Assembly: GCA_030077755.1 (NCBI GenBank)
Contig: JAQJZZ010000001.1
Span: 496,001 to 560,000 of the forward strand
DNA: 64,000 nucleotides
Origin: Filosporella fistucella
Lineage: Eukaryota; Ascomycota; Leotiomycetes; Helotiales
Direction of reading: 5' to 3'
Within the stretch, counting starts at the first letter, position 1. The number at the start of each line of letters is the position of its first letter. The position numbers and the translations under genes are program-made. Of the stretch, positions 49,261 to 59,676 are shown in pieces. The notes beneath the pieces are model-generated. The model searched no databases and was not told the DNA's origin. It saw nothing but the letters and a program-made list of their open reading frames with translations.

Positions 49261-50882
49261 ATGTCTGCGACATCATTTTTCAAAGCTCTGGCTATGGCAG
49301 GATTGGCGAGTACAGCCCTTGCTGGTTTCAGCTCCTCATCTCAAAGCAATTTCGCAGCGTACTGGGGTATTTGCATCACTAACATTGCGGACGATGATAT
49401 GCTGACATTCTGCAGGTCAGAACTCTCATGGGTTAAGCAGTGGTGCTCTTGCTCAACAACGACTTTCTCATTACTGTGCCAGTAAGTCACTATCTCCCTT
49501 GCTCGAATGAGATATTGCTGACAATCGCAAAGACACCAACATAAATGTAATACCAGCACCAAAGCTCCAATAGAAAATACAGCTGACAGAACGTAGATTA
49601 TACCACTCGCCTTTCTCACAACAATTTCGGACCCTTCCCTCAATTTTGCTAGCGCTAGTAACAAATGCACCATCATCTCTGGCACCAATCTTCTCTCCTG
49701 CCCAGAAATAGGGTACGTCGCTCAGTTCTCTCTTCCTTATATAACTAATCCACCTCTAGAGAAGACATCAAAGAATGCCAATCCACCCACGGCAAAACAA
49801 TTATCCTGTCCATCGGCGGTGCAACCTACACAGAAGGTGGCTTCACCTCTCCCTCCACGGCCAAAGCAGCAGCCAGAAACATGTGGGCCCTCTTTGGCCC
49901 CCCAACTTCCAAAGTCCCACGCCCTTTCGGCACAGCCGTAATCGATGGTTTTGACTTCGACTTCGAGTCCACTGTCACAAATATTGTTCCCTTTGCTCAA
50001 GAAGTACGTTCTTTAATGGATGCTTCCTCAGCCGAAACAGGAAACAAATACATCCTCACAGCCGCCCCACAATGTCCCTATCCCGACGCCGCAGACGGCG
50101 AAATGCTGGCTGGCGCTGTTAAACTCGATGCCATCTTCGTCCAATTCTACAATAATTACTGTGGGGTACAATCTTTCGACCCATCAGCAGGCAACAAGCA
50201 GAACAATTTCAATTTCGAAACCTGGGACAACTGGGCAAAAACAGTATCTAAAAATCCAAAAGTCAAAGTATTTCTCGGGGTTCCTGGATCCTCTACAGCC
50301 GCTGGTTCAGGTTATCTAGAAGCCACAGCATTGAATCCAGTCATCGAATTCTCGAAACAATTTACTTCATTTGGAGGAGTTATGGTCTGGGATATCTCGC
50401 AGATATACGCCAATCCTGGCTGGTTGGATACTGTTTCTGCGGCTTTAGAAGCAGCACGTACGACAACCGAGCCTCAAACTATTTCTCCTGCGCTTCCTGT
50501 ACCAGAACCTGTACAGATGTCCATGGAGAAAGCGGTCTCGTTCTTTACTCTCCCAGCACCTTCATCAACTGAAGCACCTTCAGTCTCCGAGTCTATTCCT
50601 GAACCTGCCATTACACAGCCTGCTTCGCCTCCTAACACAGAGTCTGAAGATAAGGGTACATACGGGGAGACTGGCTCTAAGGAGAAAGTAGATTCCGAAC
50701 CCACTGACGCTAACGTTCCAAACGTACCGTCCAGGCCTTCGGTTCCAGACATCCCAGGCACGCTAGACGGAACAGTAAATCAATGGAACCAGTGTGCAGG
50801 TGAGGGGTGGAGAGGTGGAACGGCGTGCAAGGCTCCGTATGTTTGCTCTTATTATAGTAAATGGTACTCGATGTGTAAGTAA
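49261..50882 (+). CDS. Secreted GH18 class III chitinase with C-terminal CBM1
   Basis: Exons 49261-49366, 49416-49481, 49533-49546, 49597-49712 and 49760-50882 join in phase to 474 residues. The N-terminus is a signal peptide (about 1-21). The GH18 domain starts FAAYWGQNSHGLSSGAL, has the first conserved strand TIILSIGGA and the catalytic DGFDFDFES (DxxDxDxE). Motifs FVQFYNNYCG and VMVWDISQIYANPGW follow. A Ser/Pro/Glu-rich linker of about 100 residues leads to a C-terminal CBM1-like module (WNQCAGEGWRGGTACK, CSYYSKWYSMCK) that binds cellulose or chitin. It should cleave chitin in own or foreign cell walls. Exon 3 is only 14 nt, inferred from the family sequence NINIIPLAF. Confidence 0.92.
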
Positions 50883-51887
50883 CTAAGGGGGTGTAGACTG
50901 TTTTGGAGGGAGAGATGTGGAATTAGATGGGGAGAAAGGTTTTTGAGAGTTTTGCAGGTGGCTTTGGATCTAAAATTAGCATGGAATTGGAATCTAAATG
51001 CATTGGTAATGGCGTTTAGATATTGGGTAGAATTGGAGATAGAAATAGAAACTGAATTGAAAGGGGACAAGATTTTTTTTGTTTACAGACATTCAATATA
51101 AACAGTAGTTCAAATAAACAGATTTATTACCAAGTGCTTGAAGCTGAAGTCGTCATAAGAAACGTTAGCACTTGCTACCACCTTCGTATGAGTGCAAATG
51201 ATCATGTAGCCAGTCAGAGTTAACGAGTGCATCTATTCGCTTTTCGGTGTTCTGAGCTTGAATGTCTCTATTTCATTATTAATCAGAGCTCGCCGCGACT
51301 TGACGATCAACATATACGTCCTTATTTTCTTTTGCAAAGGCCATTCCAAATTATCCATTCAGATGTTTTACACCATCTCCTTGCACAAGCCTAAAATTTA
51401 CATGTTCAAAATGCATACAAGTCATCCGGTCATAGGTAGCCTTTGCTTGGGGTGAACTCATCCGATCGCGAGCTCAGTGCTGCCTTGAGGGCAATGGACA
51501 ATCCCGGTCATATCGTGAGATCCTGCCAGGCGTGCCTGTCTAGTCTGGTATACCTATTGTATTTAGTCAAACTTCACCTAGACAATACAGTAACGCCCAC
51601 ATCATGACATGAAAGATCCAATTCTAGGGTACCGCTTTCATGATCGTCTTTGCCATACCGAACACGATACTTGCGCCAATCCACCATCTTGTAGATAGGA
51701 TCCTTAGAAGTCTTGCCCTCCTTGAACAGCGTCGCCACGACATTCTAGCCGCATATAGTCATCTCTCTCCAGCGAGGACAATGGAATCGAAATTGACAAT
51801 CAAGATGTGCCGTAACTTACCGGCATAAAACTTTTCTCAACAAATCTTTTTGGTCACTAGAGCCTCCTATTCTCCCTCTTATAGATG
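50883..51887. other. Intergenic, only weak coding-like scraps
   Basis: No gene. Two short minus-strand stretches read like protein (about 51250-51165, TEKRIDALVNSDWLHDH; and about 51710-51630, DPIYKMVDWRKYRVRYGKDD) but are bounded by stops and recognised by no family. They may be debris related to the relic that follows. Confidence 0.35.
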
Positions 51888-52497
51888 TTGGGAATCGAGG
51901 CCCTCGATGTCTACAGCATGGCGGAGCTGTTGGAGACTACAACGGAACGCATTGGTAATGCAATTTATGGAAGCATGGCGCATGGACTCTCCTGTCTCTT
52001 TTCTAGAACAGAGCACAAGGTATCACTCATGACAAGCCCGCCAGGATGAACAACGTTCTTGCGAATTTGAGGCTTGGTGGAGATCTCCTTGGAATAAAAA
52101 GTCATATCATCACTCACGCTGTGCGTCGCGGAGTTGCTGCAGATGTTGCCAGCTACGCGTCCAAGGTCAACAAGGGAAAGATTGATTTCACTGTCAATGA
52201 TGTTCTTGACCACACTGAGCGAACTTTATGCATGGGAGTCACAAGAGATATTTGAGTAAGCAGTATGAGGACATTTGGCACCTTGGAGTCAACGAAATGG
52301 ACAGCATTAAAGACACTTTCGACGTCGAAGTGACACCCGTTCCCCTTCAAACGCCGTAAATATACAGATGACAAGCTCACCACTCAATACTGCCTCGACC
52401 ATGATTTTTGTCCCGGAAAGGACTCCGGCCGTCGCCGTGCCAATATTAAGATCCGCGATGCTGAGAGAAGCACGCTGCGGTTGTCGGACCTTCATTG
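51888..52497 (+). pseudogene. Relic resembling a tyrosine recombinase (Crypton/DUF3435-like) core
   Basis: Fragments in shifting frames align in order: ALDVYSMAELLETTTERIG (about 51898), AHDKPARMNNVLANLRLGG, LLGIKSHIITHAVRRGVAAD (about 52097), SKVNKGKIDFTVNDVLDHT, then after a frameshift SKQYEDIWHLGVNEMDSIKD (about 52260), and after a second shift PFKRRKYTDDKLTTQY (about 52340). The TH-x-VRRG block followed about 35 residues later by LDHT and GVTR resembles the catalytic HxxR / H region of tyrosine recombinases seen in fungal Cryptons and Starship-type captains. A TGA also interrupts near 52252. Because of the frameshifts no product is possible. The family call rests on memory of motif order and is tentative. 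Confidence 0.45.
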
Positions 52498-52580
52498 AGG
52501 ATCTCAAGATGGACGCTGTCCAAACCACCATTGCTGGTAAGTGATAAATCTGCAGTAGAATTTATTGTGATTATAGCTAA

Positions 52581-53345
52581 TTGAGACCATCTTTACGTGA
52601 TAATCCATCTGCTGCCAACAAGCTTATTTCCAACATGTCACGGTCTGGGAGAACCTTTCCGCATGTGGACTTGTCCAAGTCATTGCAATCTGCAAGCAAC
52701 TTCGATGCCATCCCGGCATATTTAATTGGAGAGGAGATGATTGACCCTCAACTCCGCTCAAACAGGTTTGCAGGTGGAGATGACAAAGACGAAAATTCTG
52801 CAACACTCATGGATTTTGCTACAAAAATCAATGACATAGTTAATTGCTATGCAGAGATGGACACTGTGGAAATCTTGGAGACCTTCTTCGGCCAAAATCC
52901 CTTAACTGCCCTCATCGAGACCGCTCCAGACGAACTCACACAGGAGCCTCTGAAGTTTATCGACTTCTTCGCTGTCACTGTCATTTGCTCTGATCATGAC
53001 CCTACCAACCAATTCAAGGGCGGTAGTCTTGATGAATGGACCAGATTTCAACACAAATGCCGCTATCATGTCTACAGCTGTAACAAGACATTTGACCGTG
53101 TTCCTGAAGAGAACAGACATTCTGTTGGTTGCAAGTACATATCTGAAGAAGCTGCCGCTGGCGGAACGAGCAAAGTGGCTTCTCCACGTCATTTCGAATG
53201 TGAGAAGTGTGGAAAGAATTACGATAGAAAAGACTCTCTGCTGGCACATGTCAAGAAATGCGGTATATCATGCACAACCAAGCCATGCCCGGAAAAGATT
53301 GCGATCCAGCAAAGCTCTTCACGACTCAAGGAGGATATCATCTAA
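52581..53345 (+). pseudogene. C2H2 zinc-finger segment, probably the 3' part of the same relic
   Basis: A 254-codon frame, open from upstream of its first ATG, with two Cys/His elements at the end: CRYHVYSCNKTFDRVPEENR with a later His and Cys, and the clear classical finger FECEKCGKNYDRKDSLLAHV followed by KKC. The middle is acidic and helical (DFATKINDIVNCYAEMD, LIETAPDELTQEPLKFIDFF). It lies 84 bp after the recombinase-like fragments and on the same strand, so it is read as the C-terminus of one decayed gene. This part itself has no internal stop, so it could still be a separate expressed gene. Confidence 0.5.
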
Positions 53346-53360
53346 CACTCATCAAATGCA

Positions 53361-53580
53361 CAATCGGGAACAGAAATTGTCTAGACGCGCGCAGTACTTA
53401 CACGAGCCATACCACCCATACACATCGAATAGACAATCAGGGAGGGAAACTGTCTGGACCCCACGCGTATTGCTTGCAAGAGCTATACGATCTATATACA
53501 TCGAATGTACAATCAGGAACGAAAACCGCCTAACGCGGTACTCACAAGTGCCAGAAGATCCCCACACATCGACTGGCTGG
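53361..53580. repeat. Degenerate tandem repeat, three units of about 73 bp
   Basis: Three head-to-tail units start with CAATCGGGAA / CAATCAGGGA / CAATCAGGAA at 53361, 53434 and 53510 and each ends in a CACATCGA or TACATCGA block. Unit lengths are 73, 76 and 71 bp. The units are diverged, so the array is old. It lies immediately after the C2H2 relic. Confidence 0.75.
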
Positions 53581-53789
53581 TGAGGAGCTTGCGCAGTACG
53601 TATCAATTTTGATTCCACTCTCCTCGGATTGCAACCAGACCGCACCTCGCTCTCAAGTTCCCTCGACTAGTGTAGAATGTACAGCCTTGCTGTTATGGTG
53701 TGATCCATCCACTTCTACAAGGAACTCCCGAAAATCAAAATACCCAATGCAAACCGAACATAACATAGCCCTGTATGACGTCGTCCCAT

Positions 53790-54587
53790 TCAAGCATCCT
53801 CACAATGATATCTTGATGGAGCAAGCCGAACTGAACACCATCGAAGACAAAAACTTTTCAAAGGCGCCTTTACACCTCGTTGATTTTTCCACACCTCTTC
53901 TACTCGTCTTTGCACCGAGTCTGCAATATCTCTTTGGAATGGATCCCAGTCCTCAGCCTCGATCTCCTCGAACTGAATAGGACCTAGTGGTGTCTCCAGA
54001 TCTCTCTTGTCGAAGAATAGGACCAACTCTTCGAGAAAGAATATATCTGGGCAGAAGTGACGAACAAATCCATCAAGTGTTCCCATCTCAGGTCCATTTT
54101 TATACTCCTCATCATCTGGCAACCCAACCGCCAAGGACCGCAGTTCATTTACAGCAAAAAACCATGTCGGCTGATAACATACATCATAAAATGCACAGTT
54201 CGGAGACCTAGGGATGACAAGTCTATCGTAACTCCAGTTTATATAGATTTTCTGACCTTGTCTAAGATGGAAAGGGCTGTCTTTGTCGTCATATAAAGTA
54301 AGATGCTTGAGGCCTTGGAACCGAGATTCTCGACATACTGACAGAATACTAGGTGGTGTGCTTTCGGAGACGAGTCGCCATGGGTTATCTCTAAGATATA
54401 TTTCTGGCCAACTAGTCTGAGAGAAAACATTGACATTGCTCCTGCTTTTGATAGACGCTGCTAGCTTCCATATTTGGATTTGAAGCTCTGTCGGAAGACG
54501 ATTGAAGCAGGTAAAGGTGGTCGGTCTCTTGGTGATTCGAGTCAAGCCGGAAGTAGAGGGTTTTGTTAAATCCATGCTGTCGTTCAC
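53790..54587 (-). CDS. 2EXR-domain protein, 265 residues
   Basis: A single open exon on the minus strand. The opening FTCFNRLPTELQIQIWKLAA is the hallmark of the fungal 2EXR family, followed by the second signature PSILSVCRESRFQGLKHLTL and an IYINWSYDRLVIPR strand. Function is unknown; these proteins are numerous and rapidly evolving in Leotiomycetes and Sordariomycetes. A second member lies at 58346 on the other strand. The first Met (54587) puts the domain at about residue 25. It runs to a stop at 53790, next to the tandem repeat. Confidence 0.8.
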   Translation of the reverse strand: MNDSMDLTKPSTSGLTRITKRPTTFTCFNRLPTELQIQIWKLAASIKSRSNVNVFSQTSWPEIYLRDNPWRLVSESTPPSILSVCRESRFQGLKHLTLYDDKDSPFHLRQGQKIYINWSYDRLVIPRSPNCAFYDVCYQPTWFFAVNELRSLAVGLPDDEEYKNGPEMGTLDGFVRHFCPDIFFLEELVLFFDKRDLETPLGPIQFEEIEAEDWDPFQRDIADSVQRRVEEVWKNQRGVKAPLKSFCLRWCSVRLAPSRYHCEDA

Positions 54588-55862
54588 CCCACGTTTGGAT
54601 TTGATACAAACTTCACGTGGGATGCGCTTCCTCGCAGCGATTCCGATCCTGTGTGAGCTATGTTCCCGGATTCAAGTTGTGGTATTATAACGGACTGGTG
54701 ATTCCAACACCAGCTTGGAGAGAATGACAGTTCTGTGTGAAGGAAATACATTTTGATTATATGAGACCTGGGGTCGTGGGGAATTCCTACGAGTCAGGCT
54801 GTTCGTCTCAGATAAGAATTGATGATAACAATTTTCACAATTAATCATCTGCGTAGTGGGTCGCACGTGATGCTTAGGCTCGACTTAGAATCACAACGGG
54901 GAAAGAAAATGAAGGAATAAATGAGATAGAAGCATGAGAGGGGAGACTAAATGGCTTAATTTGAAAGAATGTCGAGAGTTCCAGAAACCCAAGTAGAAAA
55001 TGCTTTGATTGATGGTCACGTGCTTTGTCAACAATATCCAGCCACGCATCAAGTGCCGGGCGTCCTGTTGGCCTTCCAGCAACCAGGTATACCTCAAATG
55101 TCCGCCATGCCTTGGGAATATGCATTTAATGCAGGAATAATCTATAGCTCGATCGAACAATTAATGCCTCCAAGTTCGACATCTTATCCGGGCACAATTA
55201 AGCTCCATTACGGCTTCGATCTACCGAGCAATATCCGACAGACAACGCATTCCCAGATCTGATCCCCCTCGGAAAATGCGAGGGAAACGAAAAGCCCAGC
55301 AGACAGATTGTTCGACTCCGCTAGACATAGAAGCAAGAGGAATATGTTGTCTGCTTGATTGGCCTAGCTAGGCTGATCCTGAGTACGTAGTAGGCAGATT
55401 AGTGGACTGAAATTGGCTCTAACCCATGAACCTAACATGATTCATTCACAGCAAATACGCAAGCCCCAAAGGTTTATGAACTGCCTCGGATCTTTTCCTT
55501 GCAGTATACCATACCTCTAATACCCCTGAGCCTCATCGTCGTCATTGACATCTGCTCATGAGATTTTGCGCCTGAAATCGCGTGGCGTCCCATCACAAGC
55601 CAAAGCGGCTGATCATGTCAAACCACACGGCTTTCGGACCTTTCGGAATTCTCTGACGTTCCATCAAATAGTTTTGATGTGCGTCTGCCTGTTTAGCATT
55701 GTTCTCGAATGTATTTTGCCAGACTATGATCAATTATCGTATGAGATACCACAACACGTGGTTGTCCTCGGCAACCTGCACCAAACACACTTGACCCTCA
55801 GGTGATGATATTAAAGTTGGTACATCAGCATATTTTTTGCTTGGATCTCATTTAAAAGTGCA
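54588..55862. other. Intergenic, overlapping small ORFs only
   Basis: About 1.3 kb between the 2EXR gene and the oleate hydratase. Open frames on both strands overlap at 54874-55262 without motifs. The 100 bases before 55863 contain a TATTTTTTGCTTG stretch that may be promoter sequence. Confidence 0.35.
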
Positions 55863-57690
55863 ATGGATCCGCTTCCTATCTTGTTGTTTACGAAAGATCA
55901 AAACGAATCATTCCAATACACAACTTCAAATTCAAACAATATGCCTCATGCAAATTACAAAGCTAGCCATCCCCGGAACCCAAAGGAGACCAATGCATAT
56001 CTAGTCGGTGGTGGCATTGCGTCGCTCGCTGCGGCAGTACATCTCATTCAAGATGCAAATGTTCCCGCAAATCAAATTCATATTATCGAGTCAGGCCCTC
56101 TACCAGGTGGTAGTATGGACGGCGCCGGCAATTCCGAAACCGGATATATACTCAGAGGTGGTAGAATGCTCAATTTCAGCTACCTCTGTACATATGAATT
56201 ATTGTCTAAGGTTCCGTCATTGACAGACCCAGCGAAATCTGTTAAGCAGGAACTTGACGAGTTTAATGCCGTTCCAGGCAACAAGACACATGCACATGCA
56301 AGACTTGTTGCAAAAGGAGAAAAGGGACCAGAAATTATGGATGTGTCAACTATGGGACTAAACGCGCGAGAAAGGGGTGATCTTCTTCGACTCGCAGCGG
56401 AAACTGAGAAGCAAATTGGAAGTAAGAGAATCGATGAATGCTTCACAAAAGAATTTTTCCAAACCAAGTTTTGGTACATGTGGGATACCATGTACATTCT
56501 CCAAGCACTCTGACTCTGAACTTTACTAAACTCACTAGGTTCGCATTCGAGCCATGGCATAGCGCAGTCGAGTTCCGACGATATATGCACAGGTTCATCC
56601 AAGAATTCCCAAGAATCAATTCTTTGGCTGGAGTTGACCGCACACCCTACAACCAATACGACTCAATAATTCTCCCAATTGAAACCTACCTCAAGGCTCA
56701 AGGCGTTCAATTCCGTTATGGTAAGTTGAGAAGTCAATTTCGTCGATCCATCTAATTCCCCTAGACACAAAAGTTTCATCTATTTCTTTTGCGCCGGGAT
56801 CTGCTATTACAGCTCATGAGATCCATTTCGTGTCCACCAAAACCGGGGCCACTGGTCTCATCCACGTAGAAGCGCAAGATATCGTCTTTATCACTTTGGG
56901 TTCAATGACAGCTTGCTCATCTATCGGCACTAATGATACCCCCCCAAAAGCAATACCTGCCCCCGAAGAAGCAGTCCAAGCCCCAGATGGAGCCTGGCAC
57001 CTATGGGCATCACTAGCGAACCCAGAGGTCAACCCTCACTACTCACATTTTGGGAACCCATCAAACTTCTACTCCCGAACAGCAGAAAGTAATTGGCTCT
57101 CATTCACAGTCACCCTCAAGAACCCCACATTCCTCGAGCAACTCGAGAAATGGTCAGGCAACAAAGCTGGTACCGGAGCTCTAGTCACATTCAAAGATAG
57201 CCCATGGCTCATGTCTATCGTTGTACCGCATCAACCTCATTTCATTAATCAAGCGAAAGACACTCAAGTCTTCTGGGGCTATGGCCTCTTCCCCTTCGCT
57301 ACCGGCACATTCGTCAAGAAGCCAATGGCATCCTGTTCCGGTGCTGAAATCATGACCGAGCTTTTAGGCCATCTCAATTTCCCTGAACATCCAACATTGG
57401 AAAATAGTATCACTATTCCATGTATGATGCCATACATCACATCTCAATTCCTCACTCGGAAACATGGTGATCGACCAGATGTTATCCCGAAAGGAAGCAC
57501 GAATTTGGCACTAATGGGTCAATTCGTGGAGATCCCGAGGGACACGGTATTTACTGTAGAATACAGTGTGAGATGTGCTCAAATGGCGGTGCATGAGTTT
57601 ATGGGTACGAAGGAGAAGCCGAAGGATATTTATATGGGAGAGCATAATGTGAAGGTTTTGGTTGACGCGTTGAGGATGCTTCTTACCTGA
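55863..57690 (+). CDS. Oleate hydratase (MCRA family)
   Basis: Exons 55863-56491, 56539-56720 and 56765-57690 join in phase to 578 residues. The enzyme uses FAD to add water to the double bond of unsaturated fatty acids such as oleate, giving 10-hydroxy acids. Seen are the dinucleotide motif YLVGGGIASLAAAVHLI, GNSETGYILRGGRM, FWYMWDTMFAFEPWHSAVEF (made across intron 1), NQYDSIILPIETYLKAQGV, DIVFITLGSMTACSSIG, the repeat-like SIVVPHQPHF and FWGYGLFPF, and PFMMPYI-like CMMPYITSQFL near the end. After RGGR the residue is Met rather than the catalytic Glu known from Elizabethkingia OhyA. An alternative start at 55941 would still keep the FAD motif. Confidence 0.93.
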
Positions 57691-58345
57691 AGGTCAGGAA
57701 CCGCGAATAATGGGAAGGGAATGATGATGACTGTGATGAAATTGTGGGATTTGGCGTTTAAAGTTATATGTTAAATAGGCAGTACTATGTAATTGGAGTC
57801 CTTCTAAGAAGCCGTGACGGTTTTCGACGCGATGAGGTGGCGTGGCGAGTGCTACTTTTCCTAGGTAGGTAGAATAAATTCGATTCTAAGATAGTTAAAA
57901 TTGACTTGACTATACGCCTAGGTGAAGGCCTTGAAATACGGTCAAGACTAGCGTTAAAGAAGAACCCCCGTTCGCCTGTAAGGTAAATTTACCTAGGTAA
58001 GTCCAGTTGCAGGTGAAACTCGTTGGTCACATGACCATTTGTACTTCCTACCTAGGTTCCCTCCAGTCCTCTGTGCCTTCCCAATTTGGAAAAAGTCAAG
58101 CACATGTCAACTATTTTTTCGACTTCTGTTTCATTGCTCAACAACATCATCAAGGCTTCGATCGCCATACGAAGGCCTCCATTCCCACCAGTGATTTAGC
58201 CTCGCCTTCTGAGAATACCACAACCCTCGTCGCTCAACATATCCACTTGCGGCAGCAAGACATCCACCTCTCGGGATATAACGTCATTCCCAACTGATAT
58301 GAGGACGGAGAAAACAACATCTGCGCTTGTGCTATCATTAATACA
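57691..58345. other. Intergenic upstream of the second 2EXR gene
   Basis: No gene recognised. Its feature is a cluster of four CCTAGGT elements, listed separately. Confidence 0.4.
57860..58057. repeat. Cluster of four CCTAGGT elements
   Basis: CCTAGGT occurs at 57860-57866, 57917-57923, 57992-57998 and 58051-58057, two of them inside the 8-bp palindrome ACCTAGGT. Spacings are 57, 75 and 59 bp. They lie 290-490 bp upstream of the 2EXR gene at 58346 and about 170 bp after the oleate hydratase stop. Confidence 0.75.
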
Positions 58346-59164
58346 ATGGGATCTAGAAAGCACAAGTTGAACACATTCATTTGCTTTGGGGAACTGCCAT
58401 TGGAATTGAGGTGCTATATCTGGATGTTTGCTGCGCATATTCCGAGGTTCGTGGACATATGGCCCGAATCGTTCTTTATTGGCGCTGGTGACGAATCCAA
58501 CTTATACCATACTACAGCCTATCTTGCCGCAGAAACAGAACTTGAGCGATACTCTTCCGCCGTGCCAGTACCGGTTCTATTAAACGTATGTATAGAGTCG
58601 AGAAGAGAAGGCCCGAAATACTACCAGCTACGATTTGGTACAAAGCACGAAGGTATCTATAACGACTTCAAGATGATACTCGAGGAGGAGCCTCGTATTT
58701 ATATCAATCCAGCTTCCGACATAGTCACCCTCATGTGGCCAGACAAGGTCGACGGCTGTCATCGGATGAATTTGGCAATAAATGGTGTAGCTTGCGATCC
58801 GTTTGAGACCTGCAAGGGAATGAATCTCAAAAAGTCTGCTCTCAATGTGTGCGACTCGGTGAACCGCTGGGAGGCTGACGCTCCCAGATTTGAAATCCCA
58901 AGATGGGTATTAACGATACAATGGTCGGCGAAGCTTGATGAAGTCATACTCTTCTGTAAAAGGCTCTCGCGGAACGATGCCTCTTTCCCCCTCAAGATAG
59001 CAAATCTTACCAAAGCCTCGAACGACAATAAGTTAAATCGCTGGGTGGCACGTTTTGAGAAACTGGTCGCAGACACCTTTGCAGGGAAATATCACCCTCA
59101 TACGGAGGATGCGGCACTGCAGGATTGTCTGCAAGAGAGTCCCAATGTCCAGATCTATCAATAG
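58346..59164 (+). CDS. 2EXR-domain protein, 272 residues
   Basis: A single open exon starting MGSRKHKLNTFICFGELPLE. The FxxFxxLPxELRxxIW pattern appears as FICFGELPLELRCYIWMFAA, and the second signature as PVLLNVCIESRREGPKYYQL, followed by RIYINPASDIVTL. These are the marks of the 2EXR family, of unknown function. It is clearly distinct in sequence from the 53790 member, so it is not a recent local copy. Rapid turnover of this family in fungi is known, so strain-specific presence is likely. Confidence 0.82.
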   Translation: MGSRKHKLNTFICFGELPLELRCYIWMFAAHIPRFVDIWPESFFIGAGDESNLYHTTAYLAAETELERYSSAVPVPVLLNVCIESRREGPKYYQLRFGTKHEGIYNDFKMILEEEPRIYINPASDIVTLMWPDKVDGCHRMNLAINGVACDPFETCKGMNLKKSALNVCDSVNRWEADAPRFEIPRWVLTIQWSAKLDEVILFCKRLSRNDASFPLKIANLTKASNDNKLNRWVARFEKLVADTFAGKYHPHTEDAALQDCLQESPNVQIYQ

Positions 59165-59676
59165 AAGCATTTTATACGCCGAATTTTGTGTGGAGAAGAG
59201 GCAACAGGAAGTTTTCGCGTCGCAGCCAGGGTTTGTTGCAACCTGGATGTGAATGTGATGGAAGAAAAGGTATTATTATAAGCTGAACTAGCCTTACGGA
59301 TGTATTTGAAACAACGAGGTGTGGGAAACCGTATTTTAAAAGATGAACATGGCTCAAGGTCTAGGCTCAGTCAACCAGAAATGGTGCAAGGTTTTGCGAT
59401 TTGCGATACCTTGTTAGCTCTGTCTTCTGCTGAGAAGTAAATAAAACCTGGCTCGATCAGACTTCAAGATTGAAGCGGCAGTTACCGATACCTCAAACTT
59501 TCGAAGCAGCTAGCAATGATAGGACAGAAGATACCAAGTCATCCAATCAAAATTGCTGAACAGCTTTGTAATTGCAACTGGAGTTGAATGAGGATATCGT
59601 ACACTTCTCATACATCTCTGTACACGCCGGAGTCTATCAATTACAACACAATCCGAACAGCCTCAAATGGCTCGCC
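59165..59676. other. Convergent intergenic region
   Basis: 3' flanks of the plus-strand 2EXR gene and of the minus-strand KMO gene. No motif recognised. Confidence 0.35.

Noticed and set aside
54874..55262. Overlapping ORFs on both strands between the 2EXR and oleate hydratase genes
   Set aside because: Both strands are equally open with no homology or splice context, so neither can be preferred.
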